DNA from: Planctomycetaceae bacterium | Lineage (GTDB): Bacteria > Planctomycetota > Planctomycetia > Pirellulales > Pirellulaceae | Reading direction: 5' to 3' | Length of the DNA: 10,951 nucleotides | NCBI GenBank assembly: GCA_012965455.1 | Contig: DTSG01000301.1 | Location: 1 to 10,951 of the forward strand | Notes under the pieces: generated by a model | Told to the model about the DNA's origin: nothing | Seen by the model: only the letters and a program-made list of their open reading frames with translations | The model's database searches: none | Translations under genes and position numbers: made by a program | Shown: positions 1 through 6,278 of the stretch, piece after piece | How the letters are laid out: the number at the start of each line of letters is the position of its first letter | Numbering within the stretch: position 1 is the first letter of the stretch

Positions 1-490
1 CGGTGGTTTCCTTGACCGCCTGTTCCGATATTTTAAATCCAACATCCAATCGCCGATTTTGAGTATCCAATACGCGATTGGGCATGACGATACCGCCATT
101 GCGGAACTTTGGATGCAAGGCACAGCAGAATCCGGCCGAGACAATCCACGGCGGTTGATACAGATTGATCACAGCGGTCGTCGCTCGCGCGATAGATCGC
201 CAAGAATCCCCGGCTTCGACAACAACAACATCAAGTCCATTCCAATTCCCCGTATGTTCGACAAACCCAGCGCATTGGACGCTGACAATCTTTTCCAATT
301 GGTCTAGCACACCCGTTGCTTCAATGTGACTCGCGAACACAATGGCGATTTCACAATTGGCGATTTCTCGATCGTCCGTCACTTGCTGCAAGTTTTGCGT
401 CTGCTCACTAACAGCTGATTCCACTTTATCGCGCACCGCCTGCCCAGCAGTGGAGCGAAGATAATTCGAAACTAGGTAGCGAACAAGCAC
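1..490 (-). CDS. Nucleosidase/phosphorylase-superfamily protein (PNP_UDP-like), 3' end cut by window edge
   Basis: Reading the minus strand from a GTG at 490..488 gives an open frame of 163 codons that runs off the left edge. An AAGGA Shine-Dalgarno lies about 10 nt before the GTG, and an in-frame TAA lies a few codons further upstream. No ATG occurs near the N-terminus. After a variable helical first 45 residues, the protein shows the pattern of the nucleoside phosphorylase / MTA-SAH nucleosidase fold: a beta-strand EIAIVFAS at about 47-54 with E57 after it, GLDVVVVEAG at 85-94, a helix RATTAVI, and PPWIVSAGFCCALHP at 113-127 followed by GGIVMPN, which matches the usual SAGxAGxL...GDIV segment. 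Known members cleave or phosphorolyse purine nucleosides. Hopanoid-associated phosphorylases belong to the same family. The catalytic C-terminal half is outside the window, so the substrate cannot be assigned. It lies 26 nt downstream of the membrane protein gene and is probably co-transcribed with it. Confidence 0.78.
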   Translation of the reverse strand, partial: MLVRYLVSNYLRSTAGQAVRDKVESAVSEQTQNLQQVTDDREIANCEIAIVFASHIEATGVLDQLEKIVSVQCAGFVEHTGNWNGLDVVVVEAGDSWRSIARATTAVINLYQPPWIVSAGFCCALHPKFRNGGIVMPNRVLDTQNRRLDVGFKISEQAVKETT

Positions 491-516
491 TTCGTGGTTT
501 TCCTTACAGACAATGT

Positions 517-2685
517 TTATTGATTACAGCGGAACAGTTGCCCAAAAGCTGGGTCGATCTGTAGTTCAGTTTCCACCGAGATCACGCCCGCTGGCAAAAG
601 TTGCTTGTTAAACAAATCGCGCGTGACATAACTATCGTAACCATAGGTTGAACGATATCGCTTGATTTCCTCCCAGCTAACATAAATATAATCCACATTT
701 AACTCGGCCAGTGCCCCACGCTGAGCTGTGGGCGTCTTACCATCAATTACACCCTGCAATACATCCGGATCGAAGCACGTTGCATAGATCGTTTGCGGCG
801 TTAAGTCAAACGGCTCAGCATCCCCGACTAGCAGCACAACATCATCACCAGTTAACTTTGCGTTTAGAAACCGATGGACTTTCTCAGTCGTCGTTTCCGA
901 AAGTGCGGGTCCATGTCGTAGCAGATCTAACTTCACTAAAACACGACTGTCATTCTCCATTCCCGCACCGAGATACATAAATCCATAGAGTGATAGCCCA
1001 ATACATACACCCCAAAACAGCTTCGAATTGGAAAACAAACGCTCTAATGTTACACCTGCTAAAACCGCAGACAAAGGAATCAACGGTACTAAGAATCGTT
1101 CCAAATGGTGTGTGGCAAACCACCAAGCCAGTACTGCAAACACTAAATACAACGCCAGCGGCAGCAGACGCCGATCGGTGTACATCACTAGGCACGACAA
1201 CACCAACAACCCCATCAACAACGGACTTTGCCGTGAGCTCGCATATCCAATCTTGCGGATATGTTCTCCTAATGAATCACTTGCTGGAACCTGATGGGCT
1301 CGATCCCAACGCTGGTCTAGTTCCACGTCCCGCTCCGCATTTACAAACAACGTGCTTAGCAACGGATAGGTCGGATTACCCGTCAAGGCTGCGTTTTTTA
1401 TGAGCCAAGGGCTAAACACTATCGTCGCCCCAATGGTGAATACAACTGCGAAAATCCAAACTGTTTGCCCAGAACTCGCATCGTCATTTGCCTCACTGGC
1501 TGTAGATACCTCTACATGGTTGCCACGTGTTTTAGCGACCCACAACGTCCACACCAGAAGTGGAAGGATTGCAAAGACGACACCCGTATATTTGGTAGCA
1601 GCCGCGCTGCCCGCAAACACTCCTGCGAGTAACACGTGTCGCAACGGGTTCTTGGAATTTTGAGCATTAAGAATTGCGAGTACGCTGGTGACGATGAAGC
1701 AACCAAGCGCAACTTCATTGAGGCCGGTTGTTGCGACATATCCAATCCAAGGGCAACTTACCACCAGAATCGCGGCGGCCCAGCCACTACGCTGGTGGCC
1801 GAACTTGCGAGCAATCGCCATTACGGCCAAAGCAGCAAAGAACACATAAAACGACATCATGGTTTTACCGATCAACGCGCCGCTATACCAACTCTCTGCA
1901 CCACTGCCCAGCGCCATCGGTGGGATCAAGATCAATTCACTTGCCAATGGCATATTGCCATAGACGTTATGCGGTAAGTAATCGATTTGTCCGTTACGAT
2001 ACCATTCAGCGGGAACTTGCATATGATACTCACGAACATCAAATTCCCAGGGCGGCAGAATTGCTCCGGCCACGATCAAACCAAACGGAAGAAGAATTAA
2101 CCATGCTTGTCGCGGTGGCTTAAGACGAGCAACGAATTGCTGTGCCCTCGCCCGCACAGACATCGGTGTTCGACAGTGGTATAACTCGTAGACCAACGCC
2201 AGTACGACGGGCACAACATACAGTGTTTTAACTCGCAGGCCTCCCGCCAAGCCGATCAACAGCACATATAACGACACGGCAGACATGCCCACCGCAAAAG
2301 AATAAACGGACGACTCGAGAGTGTTCGTTGGCACAATCCTCAGCAGTCGCAATAGACTGTGGCCGATCAGCAGGACGGCTCCGAGTAATAACAATGCTCC
2401 AGCTAAGATCGGAAGTCGGTCTAAGATGCCAATCCGATTGCTATCAGATTCAAACCATTCGGCAACCATTAAATCCGGCACAATCAATCGTACCCAGGGA
2501 ATGTGATGTGCCGCCACAGGTTGCCCACCCTCGGCTGCTGGACTATTGACCGCCGCCTCTGATGATGAGTTGGTCGTGTCAGATGCGGCCAGTGAAAACA
2601 ACATAAAATATGCGAGCACAGCGCAGATCCGTACCCAAACTGGGATTCGGTGAATTAGGTCCGTCTTTTCCGATTCGTTGCTCAT
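517..2685 (-). CDS. Polytopic membrane glycosyltransferase-like protein (GT-C / GT39-like)
   Basis: A 722-residue protein with about a dozen hydrophobic segments, for example at roughly 16-34, 92-110, 128-148, 154-168, 195-211, 276-292, 302-318, 326-340, 350-380, 408-427, 488-502, 507-524, 531-548 and 557-574. The loop after the 195-211 helix holds EFDVREYH (214-221), with acidic residues placed as in the first periplasmic loop of GT-C enzymes, where the catalytic Asp/Glu sits. KNAALTGNPTYPLL (430-443) and HHLERFLVPLIP (526-537) are typical of the mannosyltransferase/ArnT-like superfamily. These enzymes use polyprenyl-phosphate sugars at the outer face of the membrane. The last ~140 residues form a soluble tail. 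Donor and acceptor are unknown. The ATG at 2685 has no clear Shine-Dalgarno, but no better start is visible. The 26-nt gap to the downstream nucleosidase-like gene suggests an operon. It could also be an enzymatically uncharacterised GT39-like protein of planctomycetes. Confidence 0.72.
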   Translation of the reverse strand: MSNESEKTDLIHRIPVWVRICAVLAYFMLFSLAASDTTNSSSEAAVNSPAAEGGQPVAAHHIPWVRLIVPDLMVAEWFESDSNRIGILDRLPILAGALLLLGAVLLIGHSLLRLLRIVPTNTLESSVYSFAVGMSAVSLYVLLIGLAGGLRVKTLYVVPVVLALVYELYHCRTPMSVRARAQQFVARLKPPRQAWLILLPFGLIVAGAILPPWEFDVREYHMQVPAEWYRNGQIDYLPHNVYGNMPLASELILIPPMALGSGAESWYSGALIGKTMMSFYVFFAALAVMAIARKFGHQRSGWAAAILVVSCPWIGYVATTGLNEVALGCFIVTSVLAILNAQNSKNPLRHVLLAGVFAGSAAATKYTGVVFAILPLLVWTLWVAKTRGNHVEVSTASEANDDASSGQTVWIFAVVFTIGATIVFSPWLIKNAALTGNPTYPLLSTLFVNAERDVELDQRWDRAHQVPASDSLGEHIRKIGYASSRQSPLLMGLLVLSCLVMYTDRRLLPLALYLVFAVLAWWFATHHLERFLVPLIPLSAVLAGVTLERLFSNSKLFWGVCIGLSLYGFMYLGAGMENDSRVLVKLDLLRHGPALSETTTEKVHRFLNAKLTGDDVVLLVGDAEPFDLTPQTIYATCFDPDVLQGVIDGKTPTAQRGALAELNVDYIYVSWEEIKRYRSTYGYDSYVTRDLFNKQLLPAGVISVETELQIDPAFGQLFRCNQ

Positions 2686-3004
2686 ATTACTTTTGGTTAA
2701 TCAATGTTTATGCATTTTACGAATGCTGGCGGTGTCGGGAAAATGTGATTCGTCGTGGTGATGTTATGGCTCTACTATAACCGTCATAACCCTAAAAACG
2801 AGTGCTCTATCTGTTTTAAGTATCGGTTCAAATGGAGGTTTTATTCGTTTTTTGGTGCTCAGCAGTGCACAAGTTCTATAGTTCGTTGTCGCATGATAAA
2901 GTTTTTCGATTAGGTAAGCTTCACCGGTTAAGAGACAGCTATCTATTAGCAGACCTTCACCAATACCCACAACACATTCTCAACTTGCATAGTAGACCAA
3001 GACA
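2686..3004. promoter_or_regulatory. Divergent intergenic region between the membrane protein and aldolase genes
   Basis: This 319-bp stretch separates two divergently transcribed genes and must carry the promoters of both. It is more AT-rich than its flanks. A 68-codon minus-strand frame at 2764..2970 has no Shine-Dalgarno and no recognisable motif, so I do not call it a gene. I found no convincing -35/-10 pair, no long hairpin with a T tract, and no RNA gene. The Shine-Dalgarno signals of both flanking genes are weak or absent. Confidence 0.5.
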
Positions 3005-4027
3005 ATGAGCCAAGCTAAACTCGCTGGAATCTTCACTCCCAACATTGTATGCCTTGATGCCCAAGGTAATATTAACGAGCGCGAAACACGGCGTTACGTC
3101 GATTGGTTGATCGACAACGGTGTACAGGGACTCTATCCAAACGGATCGACAGGGGAATTCACACGTTTTACTGCCGCAGAGCGGCAGCGGACAATCGAGA
3201 TTATCGCGGACCAGGTAAACGGACGCGTGCCAATTTTAGCGGGGGCAGCTGAAGCAAATTCGCGCGAGACGATTCAAGCATGCGAGCGCTATCACGAATT
3301 AGGAGCCACGGCGGTGGCCATCGTAGCACCGTTCTATTATCAGATTGGGTCTGAAGCGGTGTATACATACTTCAAAGAGATTGCTGACAATTCTCCGATC
3401 GATGTAACGTTATACAACATCCCCCTATTTGCTTCACCGATCGACGTCGATACAGTGGCGCGGTTAGCGGATGATTGTGAGCGCGTCATCGGCATTAAAG
3501 ATTCATCGGGCGACCTCCCACAAATGATGCGTATGATATCCCGTATTCGTCCCAACCGTCCCGAATTTTCCTTCCTGACTGGCTGGGATCCAATTTTAGT
3601 ACCAATGCTGTGGGCAGGTGCCGATGGTGGAACGAACGCATCGAGTGGAGTCGTACCTGAGTTGACGAGCAAGATTTATCAGCTCGCATCTACCGGCGAG
3701 TGGGATCTAGCGCGCGACCTTCAATTTCGTTTACTACGGTTGTTTGATGCGATGATTCTCAACAGCGAGTTCCCTGAGGGGTTCCGCGAAGCGATCAAGC
3801 TCCGGGGTTTTGACACGGGTACCGGGCGACAACCTCAAGGTCCTGTACTGACTGCCAAGTTGCAGGAACTCAACCGCGACTTGTCTACGCTATTACACGA
3901 GGAAGGATTCACACAAGCAGTCAACGCCGGGTCAACACCCAGTGCTGCTCCGATCGCCAATGACAACATCGATACGATTGTCCAAGGCGTCCTAGCCGAA
4001 CTATCTCGCCGCGGATTAGCTCAATAG
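3005..4027 (+). CDS. DHDPS/N-acetylneuraminate lyase-family aldolase with C-terminal encapsulation-like tail
   Basis: A 340-residue class I (Schiff-base) aldolase/lyase of the dihydrodipicolinate synthase / N-acetylneuraminate lyase superfamily, a TIM barrel acting on pyruvate-derived carbonyl compounds. Visible motifs are GSTGE (47-51) for the carboxylate of the keto acid, APFYY (108-112), the catalytic tyrosine in LYNIP (Y137), the Schiff-base lysine in GIKDSSGD (K165), and AGADGGTNASSG (204-215). Y137 and K165 have the same numbering as in E. coli NanA. The Arg that follows YNVPS in lysine-pathway DapA is absent (YNIPLFA here), so lysine biosynthesis is unlikely. NAL, keto-deoxy-sugar-acid aldolase or dehydratase activity are all possible. 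Typical members are about 290-310 residues. This one has about 40 more: a small-residue linker and an amphipathic helix. The ATG at 3005 has no strong Shine-Dalgarno. It is a single gene with no pathway partner beside it. Confidence 0.9.
   Translation: MSQAKLAGIFTPNIVCLDAQGNINERETRRYVDWLIDNGVQGLYPNGSTGEFTRFTAAERQRTIEIIADQVNGRVPILAGAAEANSRETIQACERYHELGATAVAIVAPFYYQIGSEAVYTYFKEIADNSPIDVTLYNIPLFASPIDVDTVARLADDCERVIGIKDSSGDLPQMMRMISRIRPNRPEFSFLTGWDPILVPMLWAGADGGTNASSGVVPELTSKIYQLASTGEWDLARDLQFRLLRLFDAMILNSEFPEGFREAIKLRGFDTGTGRQPQGPVLTAKLQELNRDLSTLLHEEGFTQAVNAGSTPSAAPIANDNIDTIVQGVLAELSRRGLAQ
3956..4024 (+). other. Candidate bacterial microcompartment encapsulation peptide (C-terminal tail of the aldolase)
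   Basis: Codons 318-340 of the aldolase. The tail follows a linker rich in Ala, Gly, Ser, Thr and Pro (about 306-317). Its core, IDTIVQGVLAELSRRGL, has hydrophobic residues at 322, 325, 326, 329, 330, 333 and 338. This i, i+3, i+4, i+7 spacing gives one hydrophobic face of a helix. Microcompartment cargo enzymes are known to carry short amphipathic helices of this kind (patterns like IVxxVLxEL) joined by flexible linkers at either end. The assignment is by pattern only. No shell protein gene is present in the window. Confidence 0.5.
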
Positions 4028-4306
4028 TTGACCTAGGTTGATAGGCAATCCGTTTTCTAGCACGGGTCGGCACGAGGCAACCTGCTACCGAAGTTTACCC
4101 CAATTACTATTGACGTAGATTGTCAATCTTGGCAAAATTCGTCGAAGTTGGCAGGCTTGGTAACTTTCAATGACTTTGGAAAACCAGGTGGTGTCAAGGA
4201 AATGCGGTGAAATCGTAGATTAGTCGAGCTAGATAGGTAAGACTAACCACGTAACTAGCATAACAAACATTACAACAGCATAAATTTCGTTCAGGAGGGA
4301 CGGTAC
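4028..4306 (+). promoter_or_regulatory. Upstream region of the HTH-receiver gene, with candidate promoter and inverted repeat
   Basis: A 279-bp noncoding gap. At 4110-4115 TTGACG is followed, after 17 nt, by CAAAAT at 4133-4138, a fair -35/-10 pair. The -35 overlaps an inverted repeat, TTGAC (4110-4114) and GTCAA (4122-4126) with a 7-nt spacer, which could be an operator. A short palindrome ACCTAGGT lies at 4031-4038 just after the aldolase stop. I see no clear intrinsic terminator for the aldolase gene. The promoter would give a leader of about 160 nt. Whether planctomycete sigma factors use this exact site is an inference. Confidence 0.35.
4293..4298 (+). promoter_or_regulatory. Strong Shine-Dalgarno (AGGAGG) fixing a GTG start
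   Basis: A perfect AGGAGG ends 8 nt before the GTG at 4307. It is the only consensus ribosome-binding site in the window, and it settles the start of the regulator gene despite the non-ATG codon. Confidence 0.85.
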
Positions 4307-4900
4307 GTGTCACTCACATCAAAAACTGTGTTCACAACAGGTGAAGCTGCAAAGATTTGTAAAGTCAGTCAACAAACCATCATTCGTTGTTTTGACAACG
4401 GGTCGCTCAATGGATTTCGAGTGCCCGGTAGTCGATTCCGCCGCATCCCGCGCGAAATGCTATTCTCCTTTATGAAGGAAAATGGGATACCAACCGATGC
4501 CTTCGAAAGTGGTAATAAAAAAGTACTCGTCGTCGATGACGATCTAGAGTTGGTAGAACTGCTAGTCGATGTCTTTGAACGCGACGGACGTTTCGACGTA
4601 AAAACTGCCAATAACGGATTTGACGCCGGCATGGCTGTTCGTGAATTTCGACCAGATCTTGTCGTGCTAGACGTCATGCTGCCGGATATCAATGGTAAAG
4701 AAGTTTGTGTGCGAGTACGCAGCGATGAAACACTTGAAGCCGTAAAAATTATCTGTATTTCGGGGATGGTCGAGCAAGACAAAATTGCTGAACTAACCGC
4801 CGCCGGTGCAGACGACTTTATGCACAAACCATTCACCGTAGATCGCTTGCTTGACCGAGCGTGTGATTTGTTGGAAATGGAACGTGCGCAGACCAGCTAG
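4307..4900 (+). CDS. Excisionase/MerR-type HTH plus receiver-domain response regulator
   Basis: A 197-residue protein with two domains in reversed order compared with common response regulators. Residues 8-60 are an excisionase/MerR-like helix-turn-helix: FTTGEAAKICKVSQQTIIR, followed by the wing GFRVPGSRFRRIPRE and the helix LFSFMKENG. Residues 71-192 are a CheY-like receiver, with acidic pocket DDD (77-79), phospho-acceptor D122 in LVVLDVMLP, a switch serine in ISG (S152) and the invariant lysine K174 in HKPF. A phosphorelay signal therefore probably controls DNA binding of the small N-terminal domain. It starts at a GTG with AGGAGG 8 nt upstream. An intrinsic terminator follows the gene, and the histidine kinase after it is the obvious candidate partner. 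The target genes are unknown; the inverted repeat upstream could mean autoregulation. Fold and receiver residues are clear. Confidence 0.9.
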   Translation: MSLTSKTVFTTGEAAKICKVSQQTIIRCFDNGSLNGFRVPGSRFRRIPREMLFSFMKENGIPTDAFESGNKKVLVVDDDLELVELLVDVFERDGRFDVKTANNGFDAGMAVREFRPDLVVLDVMLPDINGKEVCVRVRSDETLEAVKIICISGMVEQDKIAELTAAGADDFMHKPFTVDRLLDRACDLLEMERAQTS

Positions 4901-4946
4901 TTGAAACCATGTTTTAACTTCGAAGGTCGACAATCAACTCAAGCTA

Positions 4947-4981
4947 AACGCGTATCGTTAACCTGCGATGCGCGTTTTTTT
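4947..4981 (+). terminator. Intrinsic (Rho-independent) terminator after the response regulator
   Basis: An 11-bp stem pairs 4947-4957 (AACGCGTATCG) with 4966-4976 (CGATGCGCGTT). All pairs are Watson-Crick except one T-G wobble (4953/4970). The loop is 8 nt and the T run covers 4975-4981. It ends the regulator transcript 46-80 nt after its stop codon. The ATG at 4968, the first possible start of the kinase frame, lies inside the 3' arm of this hairpin. Confidence 0.85.
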
Positions 4982-5003
4982 ATTCATCTTCGCTATCCAC
5001 ACT

Positions 5004-6236
5004 ATGCAAACTTGGCCCACCATCACGATCCAACATCGACGACTGGCTCTGCCACAAGTTGCCAAGACTCTTAATCGGTATGTGACCGGCGTTATTAAAT
5101 TAAACCCGCCAGAACGCACCGCTCAACTGCTTAAACTTTTCGCCGACGATCCCTTCTTTACTACTTGGGTATATGCCCTTGCCGCAGCCCGAGGGCAACA
5201 TCCTAGTGATCTTTCTGAGCTCGTTGAATGGATGAACGATGCGGGGCAAACGTACATTGCGGACCTCGACCCAGACCTTGTCGGTGAACTCCAACCACCA
5301 GACGCTGCAGACAGTATTACTTTAATCACTGCAATTGTCGCTAACAGTCGCAATGCCGATCATGATCTGGTAGCTGAATTAGCCGCTTGCGATTTTGCCA
5401 AACTGCCAGCAACCGTCGACGCAGAAATCCACGATGCGCTAACTCAACTTGCTGCACCACCAACGGAACAAGATGGACCTCAGTTGGATTTTTCCGACCT
5501 ACAAAAAGTACTGCGCTGGGACACCATGGAAGATTCGTTCCAACAACAACTGCACACCCAAAAGATGCTCGCCATCAAAAACTTCGCCTATGGTGCGAGC
5601 CACGAAATTAACAACCCGCTAGCGAATATCTCAACACGTGGACAAGCACTGCTGTACGATGAGACAGATTCGGACAGACAACGATCACTCAGTACAATCG
5701 TCGCTCAAGCTTTTCGAGCAAATGCCATGATTGCGGATCTGATGTTGTTCGCCCACCCGCCGACAATGAAACTCGAACGCCAAAACCTGCAGGAAATTTT
5801 CCAACGCAGTGTTGAGGAAATGGCACTTCAGTTGGAAGCCAATAACATCCAGACGGAATTAACTGGTGACTCGAACATCCATGTAGTCGGTGACACCAAT
5901 GGTTTATTTGAAATGTTCAAGGCCCTACTTCAGAACTGCGCCGATGCCATGGAATCGGGTAACATCACTATTGGCTGGACAACACAACTCGACCAAGTAC
6001 GCATCGAAATCGCTGATAATGGGCCCGGCATTGCCACCGATATTCTACCGGTGATCTTTGATCCATTTTTCTCGGGTCGTGAAGCGGGGCGTGGTCTAGG
6101 ATTTGGACTATCCAAGGCTTGGCGAATCGCACAAATCCACCATGGTTCTATTGAAGTTAAGAACCTCACAGGTGACAGTGCAAATCCTACGGGAATCTGT
6201 GTAACGGTTCACCTCCCCGAGAGCCGTGAATCCTGA
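5004..6236 (+). CDS. Soluble sensor histidine kinase
   Basis: A 410-residue histidine kinase counted from the ATG at 5004. The frame extends to an ATG at 4968, but that codon lies in the terminator hairpin and would add only a short hydrophobic stretch of 12 residues. Neither start has a Shine-Dalgarno. From 5004, residues 1 to about 185 are helical and match no sensor domain I know. The DHp helix carries the H-box GASHEINNPLANIS with phospho-acceptor H200. The ATPase domain follows with N-box LLQNCADAM (309-317), G1 box DNGPGI (338-343), F-box FDPFF (352-356) and G2 box GRGLGFGLS (362-370). No membrane segment is present if the 5004 start is right, so it would sense a cytosolic signal or act with other proteins. 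It is adjacent to the HTH-receiver protein, which is its likely target. mnmG begins 42 nt after its stop. Confidence 0.88.
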   Translation: MQTWPTITIQHRRLALPQVAKTLNRYVTGVIKLNPPERTAQLLKLFADDPFFTTWVYALAAARGQHPSDLSELVEWMNDAGQTYIADLDPDLVGELQPPDAADSITLITAIVANSRNADHDLVAELAACDFAKLPATVDAEIHDALTQLAAPPTEQDGPQLDFSDLQKVLRWDTMEDSFQQQLHTQKMLAIKNFAYGASHEINNPLANISTRGQALLYDETDSDRQRSLSTIVAQAFRANAMIADLMLFAHPPTMKLERQNLQEIFQRSVEEMALQLEANNIQTELTGDSNIHVVGDTNGLFEMFKALLQNCADAMESGNITIGWTTQLDQVRIEIADNGPGIATDILPVIFDPFFSGREAGRGLGFGLSKAWRIAQIHHGSIEVKNLTGDSANPTGICVTVHLPESRES

Positions 6237-6278
6237 GGTGGCATATCCAAAACAGGATGTGCGCTTCATAATATTGCT

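Noticed and set aside
59..307. 82-codon plus-strand frame at the left end
   Set aside because: It lies antisense to the nucleosidase-like gene, whose minus-strand translation shows clear family motifs, and has no ribosome-binding site or recognisable domain.
1242..1263. Inverted repeat CATATCC-N8-GGATATG
   Set aside because: It is a 7-bp stem inside the coding region of the membrane protein with no T tract and no regulatory context. Other CATATCCA copies in the window have no regular spacing.
990..2123. Several overlapping plus-strand frames of 70-137 codons
   Set aside because: All are antisense to the 722-residue membrane protein. Their compositions look like complementary reads of hydrophobic codons, with no motif.
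2764..2970. 68-codon minus-strand frame in the divergent intergenic region
   Set aside because: No Shine-Dalgarno, no motif, AT-rich context, and it fills the space needed for the promoters.
4031..4038. Palindrome ACCTAGGT just after the aldolase stop
   Set aside because: An 8-bp palindrome is short and isolated, with no second copy to suggest an operator or attachment site.
4369..4836. 155-codon minus-strand frame, very rich in Ser and Thr
   Set aside because: It is antisense to the regulator gene. The Ser/Thr richness is an artefact of reading the complement of acidic and hydrophobic codons.
4968..5003. Hydrophobic N-terminus (membrane anchor) for the histidine kinase
   Set aside because: The 12 residues come from reading through the terminator T run. 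The start codon lies in the hairpin and lacks a ribosome-binding site, and the stretch is too short for a normal membrane helix.
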